Below, piece by piece: positions 10,520 to 21,872 of a stretch of 64,000 bases of DNA. Positions within the stretch are counted from its first letter, which is position 1. Each line of letters begins with the position of its first letter. The DNA is taken from positions 3,644,501-3,708,500 of the forward strand of contig OW051470.1 in the NCBI GenBank assembly GCA_932521025.1. Reading direction: 5' to 3'. Under the pieces are notes generated by a model. It was not told the DNA's origin. It saw only the letters and a list, made by a program, of their open reading frames with translations, and ran no database searches. Made by a program: the position numbers and the translations under genes. Source of the stretch: Oscheius onirici. Its lineage: Eukaryota > Nematoda > Chromadorea > Rhabditida > Rhabditidae.

Positions 10520-12693
10520 TTATCGAAGCAATCGTCGTCTTCTAGTTCTCTTCATGCCATCGCAGGGTTTCTTACACCACTCCAACTTGCCAGTAGTCGA
10601 ACTCTTCATCAAACCCACCTGCAATCTCGTTTAGCCTCTAAGATCTCAGTTTACTCACAGCACATGTCTCGAAGACTTTACAACATTTGTCCTCTGAACA
10701 ATGGAAGCCATGTTTCCTCAATTTTGCCTTGACCATAGCCACTTCTTCCTTTGTCGGAAGTTTCTCCTCAAACTTCTTCCTCTTTTTCTCTTTCAACTGA
10801 CAAGATCTGCTCTCCATTCCACATTCTTTTCCGACTCCACAGTCTCGTCTTCTGTGTTGGACTCCGTCTTCACACGCAGTCCAATCAGTGTGAGTCTCAG
10901 TCGCGATGATGAGTTTTTCGTTCTTTATCGGCGACATATCTGAAGACTCTATTCATTCTATTCACGTTATAGAACAACCTTTCATCGTCTTGACTCCTGA
11001 TGCTCTTGCAGAAACAGCAGGTTCACAGTTAATCTCAAAGTAGTCGACAATGTCCGTGTTCTCTTCGGAGAAGAGCTCGGCTTGAGAGTGACGGTCTTCC
11101 GAGTTGAGGATGCAATTCAGCGATGTCTCCTAGATCCAACTTTAGTTTTTTTTAAGTATCATACCTCAAAATAGTACATCCCACTGGTGCAATTGAAACC
11201 GAAAAGTTCGTAGCTGTTGAGACAACTGTCAAAACAATGTTCGAAACTGGCCGAATCGGAGACAGATTCGGCAAATCCAACCAGAATCATTTGCGGGAAG
11301 CGGTTAAACGACATCGGACAGTTTCTAAACGACGGTCATTTTGACTGCCAAGGAGACCTGGAAATCTTCTCGGAAACGCAGATTCTCTCGTAGTAAAAGG
11401 CTCCTTCTTTCTGTTTCAGTTGACCTTCGCCCACTGGGACAGCTGCTTCTTTGGTAAAATGACATTCGTCTCCGACACGGTCAAAGGAACGGCAATCCAG
11501 CTGTTGACCGTCTACCTGAAGCTCTTTTTAAGAAGGCTATATGTTCGAGCAAACATTGTTCTTCTCGCAGAGACTGACACACTCATCCACGTTGTCGGTC
11601 GTCTTGCTCACATCGTTGTTTTCAAAGAGTTCAAAGCCTTGAGTTCTCAGAAAGCCAGTCTTCTTTCCGACTGGACAACGAAGTCCGATCACCTCGTCAA
11701 TATTCGTCGTCTTCTGTTCCAGCAGGTCATTGTCGTTGACTTTGACCTTCTCCGAACCTCTTTCGTCGATGCTACTTCCTCTAGCAGCTGCCAACTCTTA
11801 TAACGTCCATTAATTGAATAAGTACCTGGTGGATCATTGATATTCAGACATTGCACTGCCGAGGTCGGTTCAAAATAATCCCTCGTTTGGAACTTGAGAA
11901 GACGAGCAGGAGCCTGGTCGCCAACGTGGGCAAAGAGGTCACAGACCTGGTTGACGTTGTCAAAGACAAAAGAACGACAACTGTAGACTCCGGTCTGACT
12001 GTTCAAACAGTGCGATTTGCACTTCATCAGAGAAGTCGAAGATCTGAACATGTTATCGTGTTGTGACTCCAAATAACAAGTACCGTCTTTCATACGGTTG
12101 AGCATTGACGACGATCGCATTCGAATATCTCCGGAAGCAGGGATCACTCATGTCCGGAACTCCAGCAACGACCTGTCTTCCGCCTTCGTCATCTCGACTG
12201 ACAGCTGGAGGAACAACTGGCTTCTGTTTCTTCACATTGTAGCCTTGAGAGGCTTTTTCCTCCTAAACATTTTTTTGTGATGTGAATAATGATGGTTACC
12301 GGTAGAAAACGGAGTTCTCCCGTCATCTCCTCCTTCAATGGCTTCGGGGCAAAAGTCTTGGCTGTCGTAACCTGAACGGAACTTGCTTTCTGTCTGTCGA
12401 AGTTTTACATTCTGAGGAGGAACTGCACTAATCGGCGCGTATGTGGAGTAAGACGGTGTTGAAGGCGTTGATCCGACTGAAACTTCCACCAAACTTAAAT
12501 CTTTCATCCTAAAATAGAAAATGGAATCTAACTTTTCTAAACTGGTTGCTTGTTCTTCGGAAATATCGTTGAAATTGACGAGTTCTTCTTCTTCCTTTTT
12601 TTCTGATCGAGAGCTACCGACCAATAAGAACAAGTACAATAACCTGAATTCAAAATGTTCAAAGAATTTTACGAGTGACGAACCTGAGAAGCA
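10520..12693 (-). CDS. Secreted multi-PAN/apple-domain protein with thrombospondin-like C terminus
   Basis: The first exon is only 11 nt (12683-12693); joined to the next it gives a clean signal peptide rich in Leu. After an acidic linker come three PAN/apple-type cysteine modules: DPCFRRYSNAIVV through CKSHCLNSQTGVYSCRSF, then LRCPVGKKTGF through CVSLCEKNN and LDCRSFD, then NCPMSFNRFPQ through CFDSCLNSYELFGFNC. The C-terminal part carries WTACEDGVQHRRRDCG, a thrombospondin type-1-like stretch, and ends in a basic run RTRRRRLLR. PAN proteins in nematodes occur in apical or cuticle-associated matrix and in secreted proteins. There is no ZP domain or membrane anchor. The intron at about 12095 (GTATGA to TTCAG) is needed to keep the first PAN module in frame. 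Confidence 0.72.
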
Positions 12694-13310
12694 TAATAAT
12701 AGAGAGTGGCCGAGAGGGAGAGTTTCGTGTCTGGTTTCAAAGCGGCGACAATTTTGAGGAGGAGAATACCAAAGTGTGACCCCCCTCCGGCCGAGCGGAC
12801 GACGATTAGGGGAAGGATCTCGTCGATGGATTACGGCCAAGGGAGAGACATCTTGCAAAAGAGTAAATATTTCGGAGAAAGTTTGAAGTAGAAACAGTGA
12901 TCGAATTGATGTGGATGCTGTGGCTTATACTCCTGATTTCTTGTAGAGTTACGGAACAATATAATTTTCTGCTGTCGACTCCACAAACTCAATGATTAGT
13001 CTTTAAAATATGGACATTCAATGAACAGTCTTTATTATTTGACAATTAGACGGTCGAACAGTTCGACGAGGTGAATCTTTCCGGATGACTAGATTCTGCC
13101 ATCATCCATTCGCAGAGTCTGTACTGTGGTTGGTAAGAGGAATTTAAACAGCTTTTTTGTCAGATGTGTGCAATCCTGCCCTCTTTATGGGTGGGTGTGT
13201 AAACTCCTTCTTTCTGTTATGATTTGTCTTTAGTAACCTTTTGCCTCAGTTTCGATTCTCTTTTTCTTTCGAACTTTCAAAAAGCTCAATTTTAATTTTG
13301 TCACAGATAG
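12694..13310. other. Intergenic region upstream of the PAN gene
   Basis: No exon, repeat or RNA gene recognised. It probably contains the PAN-gene promoter and the 3' flank of the doubtful gene that follows. Confidence 0.3.
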
Positions 13311-13640
13311 GCAGAACATACAAACTGTTTACTATACAATGAACCGTTCAAACTAAACGGTAATGCTACAAAGACAAATTATTACAGAGAGGAGTAGTTC
13401 CATAGTGGGATAGGATTTGACACACAGGACAAAAAATACACCTACCTCCACTGTGGGGTGCTCTCTACCACAGTTTCGTTCGGTGCGGAACAGATTGAGT
13501 AGTTCAAGGTGCTCTCGGAACCTTCCAGAATAGTTTGTTTCTCGCCTAAAACTGCAATGAAAAGAAGACTTGAAGATGTTACAGTAGGCCGTCATGATGC
13601 AGAGGAGAACGAGGATATAGACGATCTTTATTGTTGACTT
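13311..13640 (-). CDS. Possible small secreted Ig-like protein
   Basis: Two or three exons can be joined: a hydrophobic leader ending near 13580, an exon with ILEGSESTLNYSICSAP, and a last exon in which PQWSLNGSLYSKQFVCSAYL is formed across the splice and ends in TGA at 13311. The spacing of Cys, Trp and Cys resembles one immunoglobulin-like fold. The weak point is the start: no ATG lies upstream of the leader in frame, so a first exon is missing or the model is wrong. It could be a decayed gene. Confidence 0.3.
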
Positions 13641-13734
13641 TACTGAGACAAACTGGGATTCGGGTCGCTAGGAGAAGAGAGTCGGGTAGTTTGGCAACAA
13701 AAGTTCTGTGTCAAAAAATCTTTATTCTAGAGAA

Positions 13735-13963
13735 TCAGCCGTAAAAGCCTCGTCCGAAACCATGTCCATGTCCATAGTGAGCAAAAGGTCTATAAGCTGG
13801 ACGGTGGGGGTGTCGATATGGAGGTCGATACACTGAAATGACCTGATAATTTTGTAAAACTTCCGAACAAACCTGGTCTATAAGCTCCTCTGAATCCTTG
13901 AGGCCGGGCAACTACTATTACTAGAAAAGTGCACAGCAATAGAAATATTTGATAGAAATTCAT
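13735..13963 (-). CDS. Tiny secreted Tyr/Gly/His-rich peptide
   Basis: Two exons (13873-13963 and 13735-13832) give 62 residues. The N terminus is a strong signal peptide (about 20 residues, core FLLLCTFLVIVV). The mature part is low-complexity: repeated YRP units, a His-Pro stretch, and the end HYGHGHGFGRGFYG. An AATAAA signal in the correct orientation follows at about 13721-13726. Small Gly/Tyr-rich secreted peptides in nematodes include neuropeptide-like or caenacin-type antimicrobial peptides and cuticle-associated peptides. Which applies here cannot be told. Confidence 0.6.
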
Positions 13964-15116
13964 AATAACTTAAAAGTTGAGTGGCGTAGCAGCTTTTAAC
14001 CCAAAAGAACGTGTCTCACTGATGACGCAAAAACATGCCGAGATTCGGCAAAGAGACGTGAATAATGATCAGGTTCATGCTATCCGAACGTGATCTTATT
14101 GTTAGAGTCAAAACGCCAAAGATCGGGAACTATCGGGGTCTTTACTATCGGGGGCAGTCATAATGAATGGGGTGAATATATTGTCCTTGACTCGGTTCCG
14201 AGAATATAACCCCACAGAGTTATTGTTAGCAGTAGACATTTGCGCTTCTTGGAAGCCCTTGTCGAAACTTTTCAAATTAAATGTGCAAATATCTAGTTCT
14301 TTAGTTTATTTAAAAAAACTCTATAAAAATCTTGTCAACTACGGTCAGAAAGAGTAACCATCAGTCTCGGGTTTGCTGCTTCTGCTGGATGGCTGTTCTC
14401 TTGGACTGGCGTCTCTGTTCTACCATGACAAATCTACCATATAAAGACTCTTCTAGTCTTCGTCTCTTCTACCAGGTGATGTTTCTTGTTTTTTTTAACA
14501 GTAGACACTGACAATCAGATTTTGCGAACAGTAGCGCCACAGATATTCTGCGTCCTTTGATTTGGTAGAGAGCTTGCAATAATGACCGCTGGTTTGTGAA
14601 TCCGCCACAACCAGCACCCGTCGTCCAGATGGTGTCTTTGCTCAGTTTTCCTAGGTTCCGAAGGTAGCCTTGAATCCACAGCGGTGTTTGGTATAGTTCT
14701 TGGCGTTCTTCGGTCCCATTTGGGTAACTGACTGTGCTCTTTGCCTTTGCTCGCTAAAAGTTTTAACAGTTGTGGTCCACAGAAGATACTTTTCTAAAAG
14801 ATATTTTACAAGTTTTTTTCCAAATTTCAGAGCGATGTCGAGCTGTGGAACAGCCTCAACTGTGTCCTACTTTACACTGGGAATGCTACTGATTTCGAAC
14901 TACACAAGGCTGTGGAGTCTTCGGCTGATAAGGACTTGTCGAAATGTCTACATGTATCCAAATCTGCGCCAGGAAGTGTTTCGGTTGCGCAGTAGAATCT
15001 ACACTGACGCGAATCATCGGAAAGTTAGAACAGTTCCATGAGAAGACTCTTCGTTTTTATAGCTGCAGACGGAAATGCTCTGCATGCTTCACATTGTGTT
15101 TTGTCGTACAAGGATA
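13964..15116. other. Intergenic, repeat remnant and weak coding signal
   Basis: Around 14480-14612 the sequence is a diverged inverted copy of part of the palindromic element at 53772-54216 (shared GTTGTGGCGGATTCACAA and GGCGCTACTGTTCGCA). From 14640 to 15000 there are plus-strand stretches with exon-like frames, but no consistent splice model or domain emerged. Confidence 0.4.
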
Positions 15117-15231
15117 GCACCGCCCTTCCAGGGCTAAAGTTAGAGATTCCTTGTCTTCTCTACCACTTTCCTCTGTCACAGAGCCTCAGCCCTGTTACCT
15201 CTTCCCCTTCTTCCCTTGTCACTCTGCTCTA

Positions 15232-16075
15232 CAGGGTGGCCAGTAATTACGGTAACACGGTAACAAGCTCCAACTAAGCAAGAAAAACGTGATATGGCAA
15301 TTTGAGATATATAGAAATGTTTATCACAAAATTCTGAACAAGGAACACGTTTACGTCTCAAAATGGCCGCCATCTGCGTCAACACAGGCTCGAAGAGGCC
15401 CGAGGACGAAGTTGACCGTGGCGTGTAGATAGACGCAATCCACCTCGTTGAGCAGTGCTCTCTTCAGGAATCCACATTTGGATGGGGTTTTTTTGGATGC
15501 TTTCGATTCCAGGAGGGATCAGACAGAGAAATCCATCGGATTGAGACCAGGCGAAGAAGGGGGCCACTCGTGGAACGAGATGAAAGACTAGAGAGACTGT
15601 TGAGAGTCACGTTTGGACAATTATCGCTCCGTCTTGTTGAAGCGTCCATTGGCGATTACCGAAGTGCTTTTGAGCCCAGGGAAGTAATTCATGCTTTAAA
15701 ATACCCGAAAAGTAAGCGCTGTTCATCTTTACTCAGTGTGGATCGTATCGAAGCTTAGCGCGTACCTTCTTGATATTGGCTCTGGTGACAACTGTTGCAG
15801 GTATTCCTCGCCCAAAACGATCGGCATTTGTTCCCAGATACTTTAAGACGCCTAGCAATCTCACACGCCTGAAGAAGTTCGCGATGTAACTGGATGATAG
15901 ATCCTCGATGTGCTGATGTCTTCGTAATTTTAAAAAAGTAACATGATAGGCTTTAATTTTATACAAAAATATGTGAAAAACTAAATACATCAAAGAAAAT
16001 ATAGAAATGCTTTGAGAAAAACTCAAAAAATGCAAAAATTACCACCTGCTGTTACCGTAATTTCTGGCCACCCTG
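15232..16075 (-). mobile_element. Tc1/mariner-like element, degenerate
   Basis: The 844-bp element has terminal inverted repeats CAGGGTGGCCAG(A/T)AATTACGG flanked by TA duplications (15230-15231 and 16076-16077). It contains a broken transposase frame on the minus strand. A 270-bp internally deleted relative lies at 18675-18944. Confidence 0.8.
15356..15925 (-). pseudogene. Mariner-like transposase pseudogene
   Basis: Fragments of a transposase are readable in different frames. The N-terminal side has a helix-turn-helix stretch (SIIQLHRELLQACEIARRLKV) followed after a shift by GRGIPATVVTRANIKKVRAK. The C-terminal side has EWPPSSPGLNPMDFSVWSLLE, the conserved block around the third catalytic Asp/Asn region of nematode mariner-like transposases, and ends near DADGGHFE. 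Most of the catalytic core between them is missing. It cannot be active. Confidence 0.75.
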
Positions 16076-16526
16076 TAGTCACCCAGACTCTCCAAAGAAA
16101 CTATCAAACTCATAAGAACCCTTCGCGCACTTGCTTTTGCTTGCACTTGCTTTACCTGTCGCGACTTGTTAAAAACTAATGTGTGCACAAAGTTCCCCTC
16201 CTTATCCTCAATTAGAGCTTCAGACACACACACACATAGACTTGGGACAGGGAGTGACTCTATTTTACTGGGGTTCTATACAGGTTTCCTCCTAACCGAT
16301 AATATGTTCTTACGGCGTACCTTCCCCTGACCACCACCTTTGCATTCATCTTGGTCGACTGTTCCATAGGTTTCCCCGATTCCGGTACACATAAGATATC
16401 AATGAGTTCCAACATCCCGACTCATCTCTTTTCTGATAATCTCGATTTTGATACTAGAGACGGAATGACAGATGGTAACTATTTACTATTTTTCGAAAAC
16501 TATGTACAATTTGAAAAAAAAGAGAA

Positions 16527-17365
16527 CTACTTCCATATAGAGGCAGAAAGTTTGATCTTTTCGGCCAGAGCGTCTTCGTCAGCGTTGGGATTCTCGAACA
16601 GAGGCTTGTCCCAAGAAGACTTCCAAGAATCTTGACTGTCGTCCCAAGGAGCCTGCTTCTCAAATATTAGAATATATTCTGTCTGTTTCCTACCTTTACT
16701 TCGACTTTTTTCTCTTCATCGGAAGCCACACTCACTCGACTAATGTCTGGTACACTCTCTTCTGAAACAGGTGGAGAGCAATTTCCAGATGAAGAGGTCC
16801 CAGAATCCTCTTTTGTCTCTTTTTGACTAGATTTCATACGTCTCCAGCCCATCCCGTCGGAACTTGGGACAAACATCAGTCGTCTCCAGCCCATTCCACC
16901 CGCATTCCCATAAAAATAACCATTGCTCACGTTGTCATAGTACCTGCAATCCGGGTTGTCCGAGATATTAGTATCCGACTCACCAATAGTCGTCCTCATT
17001 GAAAGTAGGCTCCGGCTTCACTGGGACAACAGGAACGACTGGAGATCGGGGAGCACTCTCTGATTGAGACCAAGGAACCTTCTTCGACAAGGTCTATAAT
17101 CGGTATACCGTATCGATTTTCACTCAATAGTACTGACCTTTTTTCGCTCGACACCCACAGTTTCGAGTTTTCCAAAGTAGAATCCCGTTGTGATTGCGGC
17201 ACAAACGTCCTTCCCTTCGTCTTTTGAACTGTCCGAATCTGAAAACCAAGCCTTTGTACCTCTAAACAACGAGAACTCACCAGAAGAAGACTTTTCCGTT
17301 TCCTTGTTGACTACAGCTGGTTTTGTGGTCTGTTGAAGACGTCGTAGACGCTGTCCCTTCGACAT
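16527..17365 (-). CDS. Unrecognised Ser/Glu/Trp-rich protein
   Basis: Five exons can be joined from an ATG at 17365 to a TAG at 16527. The frame is kept through GTGAGT and GTCAGT donors and TTTCAG or TTGCAG acceptors. The product starts MSKGQRLRRLQQ, has acidic serine-rich stretches, a run PWSQSESAPRSPVVPVKP, an internally repeated GMGWRR motif (twice, 13 residues apart), and near the end PWDDSQDSWKSSWDKPLF. It looks largely disordered. No signal peptide, membrane segment or known domain was found. The regular splice pattern and biased composition argue that it is real. Confidence 0.55.
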
Positions 17366-17927
17366 TTCTGAAGATATATACTTAGAGCAATGATAGAAAG
17401 GGAGAGAGGGAGAGGATAATAATTTATTTCCTGGCGTCTAATGAGCAGAGGAGGAGACGCGTATTTCAGAGACTGACAAAAGCGGCGTTTGTTGTTGCCA
17501 GGGAGAGGGAGGAGAATGTACAGATCTCGCTTTCTCTCTCAAGCCTTCCTTCTTCAACTGCCAATTAAGTCGCTCGACTGTGGGCGGTAATCAGTGGCAT
17601 AGAAGATGACCATGCTGAACTCGACTAGACACCGGTGACTCAGGATCGTTTGGAAAAGAGTCGCGCTTAGAGCTGGATTGATAGGATTATAATTAGTCGA
17701 GACCCTTCCAGAAACTACAACTTTGTCAGGCTACAAACTATAAGGCTTGAACCCATTCATTTCTGACCTTTTTTTCGGTTTGAAGGAAATGATTTAACTG
17801 GAAAGGGCTTCTTTTCTCAGCTTTCTATACTCTTACCAAAGTACCAGTCTGAATCGGAAAAAGTACAAATATTTATCCGTAAATATAATACCAGTACACA
17901 TACAAATCACTTCTACCAAAAAAAAGT
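17366..17927. other. Intergenic, nothing recognised
   Basis: Separates the Ser/Trp-rich gene from the 3' end of the serine hydrolase gene. No repeat or exon was seen. Confidence 0.3.
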
Positions 17928-19795
17928 CTACTTTGGAATCCACTTGGCCTCGAGTTGGTCGTAGAGAGCGTTCTGTAGTCGCCAGTACGTTCTGCACATA
18001 TGGTACTCTCCAGCCTTCAAGGCGTTCGTCGTATAACTAATTACTAGCTTGTTTTTAAGATCATATCCCACAAATTGACATCCGTATCCGGAATGACCGA
18101 CGAGATACTTGGTCTGGCAAGAGATTTCATTTTAGAGAAGTGTTCAAAGAACTCACCCCGGCTCGATTCAACGGCGGGTAAAAGAAACCGTGTCCCTTGA
18201 CCAATTCCACCGGAATTGTCAAATCGACAGCCTTGATGTGGAACTGTTGCAGCTGATCGAGTGTCTTCTTACTCACTAGCTTCTCGGTAACAAACTTCAA
18301 AACAGTAAATAAATATCAGATGAGAACAAACCAGATTGAAGATGGCTCCGAGAGAGTTGGCATTGCCAATTCCCAGAGCGCCAGCCTGTTCAATGTCATA
18401 ATGTTCTGGATTCATGACCGACAGCCACGAGGGATTGCCGATCGTTTTTCCAAAGGTGGAATTCTGTAATTATTTTACATTCGGAGAGCAAAAATAAAAA
18501 CTAACAGAAAAACTTCCGAAGTATTTGAGTCCGATTCGGAAGATCAGTTTCCAGTCGTGTGCGACTTCTGGAAGCAATTCGAAGAGAGAAGACTGATGGA
18601 TTCTGGCCACACGCCATGCTTCATCGTGAGGGAGTCCCACGTGGAAATCAATCTCTGAACGTAACTTTTTTCTACAGGGTGGCCAGAAATTACGGTAACA
18701 GCAGGGGCGCAATTTTTGCATTTTTTGAGTTTTTCTCAAAGCATTTCTATATTTTCTTTGATGTATTTAGTTTTTCACATATTTTTGTATAAAATTAAAG
18801 CCTAGCATGTTACTTTTTTAAAATTACGAAGACATCAGCACATCGAGGATCTATCATCCAGTTACATCGCGAACTTCTTCAGGCGTGTGAGATTGCTAGG
18901 CGTCTTAAAGTATCTGGGAACTCTGGGAATTACTGGCCACCCTGTATTGAAAATAGAAAGACGACTTACTGTTGGGCTCGGTAATTTCCTCCCGGAGGAA
19001 CTGTCCGATTCCTCTCTTCTTCTCGTCAGTGTGTCTGATTATCTGATCAGCAATCCATCTAAAGACATTTTCGGCGTTAATTAAAAGTACAATGACCACA
19101 CCCATAGGTCAACGAATGATATCCAGTGGCTGTTCCCGGAGGCCACTTGGGTGGCTCGTCTTCTAACAGCTTCCTCATAACGTTATGATCTCTCACCGCT
19201 TTTTCGCTAATCGGAACGTCGATATAGGAGAGGCCGGCCTGTTAACGTGATTGAAACTCAAAAGAGAAAACAACATACCATGTGTGAGAGAGCTTGTTGT
19301 ATTGTGACATTTCCTTTTCCATGCTTTCCGAAACCGGGCCAGTGCTTGGTGACCAAATCATCGTATCTGAACAAACTGTAGACAAACTTTGTGGCCGGTC
19401 TTACTTCAATCTGCCCTTATCCGCCAAAATAGCTATACAGGTTGCGGCTACTGCCTTGGTCGTCGAGAAAGTCACCTGCATCGTGTCCTGTTTCCACTTC
19501 CTGGCGGCTTCACGATCAGCATATCCTCCCCAAAGATTGACCACTTGTTTTCCGTCTTTCCAAACGGCAAAAGTGGCTCCTTCATGTTCCCAGCCGTCTT
19601 GAAAATTCGCTCTGAGCTTGTTTATACCAGAAAATATAGAGTTGAAACTGACTCGAAAGCCTCTTTCAGAGCCTTGTACTCCGGGTCAACTGACCCGGAA
19701 ATGGTAATAGGAAGTTGGGTGAAGAGACGATCAGCCACCTGCTGATAAAGAACGGCTCCTAGAACGGCAAAAACCGCAAATTTGAGGAAGCCCAT
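17928..19795 (-). CDS. LACTB-like beta-lactamase-fold serine hydrolase
   Basis: About seven exons run from an ATG at 19795 to a TAG at 17928. The N terminus has a hydrophobic signal-anchor (FAVFAVLGAVLYQQ). The class C beta-lactamase/LACTB fold follows: FQDGWEHEGATFAVWKDGKQ, then the nucleophile motif TFSTTKAVAAT (SxxK), the YHSLTYGW region with the Tyr, and near the C terminus VGHSGYGCQFVGY, the His-x-Gly motif. This family is expanded in nematodes (lact genes), where most members have unknown substrates; vertebrate LACTB is mitochondrial. The exon before the Glu-Pro-Asn residues ends in GTAAGTCG and its intron holds a mariner remnant. Confidence 0.82.
18675..18944 (+). mobile_element. Internally deleted mariner-like element in a LACTB-like intron
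   Basis: The element is 270 bp with the same inverted ends as the element at 15232 and TA flanks (18673-18674, 18945-18946). It keeps the transposase 5' part and lacks the rest; the joint lies close to TATCTGGGAAC. It lies entirely inside an intron of the minus-strand hydrolase gene, in which the reading frame is intact across the splice. Confidence 0.75.
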
Positions 19796-21872
19796 TTCTG
19801 CAAAAAGGAGAGTTTTGTTGAGAGAGAACGGAGAAAAGAATGGCAGACTGATAAAACATGATGGATTGAAGGAACAAGAGAAAGGTCGTCTTATCAGCTG
19901 TAAGCTAACTCTTTTATACGAAGTACGAGAAGAAGAAATGAAATCAACACAACACAGCGTGTACTAACGGTAGCGTGTTCAAATGGCAGGAAACGAGTGA
20001 GGCAGACAACAAATCTATGGCAGAGTCGCAGAGCGCAGCTATCAATCTATCGAGTCCAACGCTTGACCTGTCTTACTGTTGGGTGAAGATTGCATTCAGA
20101 TATATGTATATCTGAAACTCTAATTATCAAGAACAAGGTTTTTGCTCCAACATATTTATTGTGAAAGTCGACGAATGAAGCACAGAGCGCAGCAATGGGT
20201 GGAAACGAGGAATGTCTCAATATATCCCTTGCTATCGTTGTTGTTTTGTTGTTTCGTCTAGTAATGCATAGCTATCGAATCTTACGTTGTACTAGGTACT
20301 GGATGAATACATACTCTTCCTGTTTGGAAATACTATGAGTGGAGAATCAGACTTGACTTGTCTCTTACATAGTTAACGACGTGGGTCCTACTCCGCCGAT
20401 CGCATAGCATCCCTTTCGTCATTCATCCGAGGCTTTGTAGAGCAAATAGAAAGGAAAGAAAATTCCCTGCTCCGTGACACCGCCATCATGAACATTTGCT
20501 CGAAACTTAGTAAAAGTTCAGACGTCCAAAACAGATGTTTCTTCACAAGGAAAAAATATTTGAGTAATATGATGTTCTACAATCTGATAGCTCTTTCCAA
20601 TGCTGTCGGAAAATCGAAGTTATCTCAAACAACCACGGAGATTTGATGCTTTCAAAACGCCCCCTTTTGGCAAAAATGGACCAACTAGGGAAAACTTAAA
20701 CTTTTGAACCATAAATCCATTCCGGCTGGTGTCGTGCACTGGAATGAGGCATATAAAACTCTATGGAAGAAGGCTATTGAGAAGCCGGGAGTTTGCTATA
20801 TGACAAAATTATGGTCAAAATACATGAAAAAATACCAAAATTTCCACGAGTAAATCGACAGGTAATACCAGATATTTCAATCAAATTGGCTGATACTTTG
20901 GGGTAATATCGGCCTAATGTAGGGCTAATATGAGCCAGAAAATAAGACCTAAACGATTTACCTACGCGACGCTAGACCCGAGTGGCAACTAATTAGTGGC
21001 AATTAGTGACTATAGTGGGTGCGGATTACTGTATCTCTCACACTAAGCCTAAAGTAGATCCCAAAGAGCTGATCGCTTTAAAAGAAAAAAAGAAAACGAA
21101 TCTGTAAGACTCCAAGTTTCATCTCCAGCGTCTCCACCCCGTGCTCCACTACCAGCGTGTCCAGGGAACTGTGAACTGACTCTGTCGCGAACGATATCAA
21201 GTCTCTCAATATGGAATCCTTGAAGATTTTACTCGACTCACTTTAACTCTTCTATAGGATGGAGCGTTTGTAATATTTTTGGATGAACAAGGGCAGTGAG
21301 CTGGGTGACCTCGTATCTGAAAGATGTAGCATACTTTTCGTCATTTTTTGTAAGGGTTGAAAAGTGTTACGCATACCATCCAATGCGTTTTACTCCGGTA
21401 CTGTATGCTTATGTCGTTACAGAAGACAACTGGACCAGATTACCTCATCTAAAAGACCTGGCAGTAAGTCAGTCCAGAACTCTTTTGCGCAGTTACCGTC
21501 AACGTTGTCAAACTGCCACAGACGAACAATCACCATCAGCTGCCAAGTCCAATTAGAAAGCGTACAATAATTGGTTAAATAGATGTTAATAAGAAGTTTT
21601 TCTGCTCAAATAGTTTATTTTGTAATAAAAATTTATTTGTACCCAGAATCGGATGGCAAGAGGTCACGAGATCGTGACTGTTTTATACAAACCGGGGAGA
21701 GAGATATAAGTGAAGTTGGATACCCGGGAGGATTGAAACCAGAGAAACTGTCATTGTCCCGTTTTCTACAGCTCATAGAATTGAACAAAAACATTCACCG
21801 GAAAGCACTGGGAGGAAGAAAAAAGATACCCGGAGTGGTGAGAGACTAGTGACAGTGATATGTTCTTTGGGA
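19796..21872. other. 2.1-kb intergenic region
   Basis: It separates the hydrolase start from the 3' end of the zinc-finger gene. There are AT-rich stretches and a few short frames, but no domain, RNA gene or clear terminal repeats. It presumably holds the hydrolase promoter and the zinc-finger 3' UTR. Confidence 0.3.

Larger units (their letters stand above)
15117..16240 (-). repeat. R3 repeat copy interrupted by a mariner-like element
   Basis: The left flank 15117-15229 and right flank 16078-16240 together match the uninterrupted R3 copy at 3752-4169 in inverse orientation. The match is continuous across the mariner insertion point, where GGTGAC meets AGAGTGACAAG. This gives a relative age: R3 first, mariner later. 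Confidence 0.65.

Noticed and set aside
12232-12858. 208-codon minus-strand frame read without introns
   Set aside because: It runs across a 39-nt intron and past the true first exon; splicing gives a signal peptide that the unspliced frame lacks.
14640-15030. Exon-like plus-strand frames (for example ELWNSLNCVLLYTGNATDF)
   Set aside because: Two frames compete, the implied intron would be only 19 nt, and no start, domain or downstream exon could be linked.
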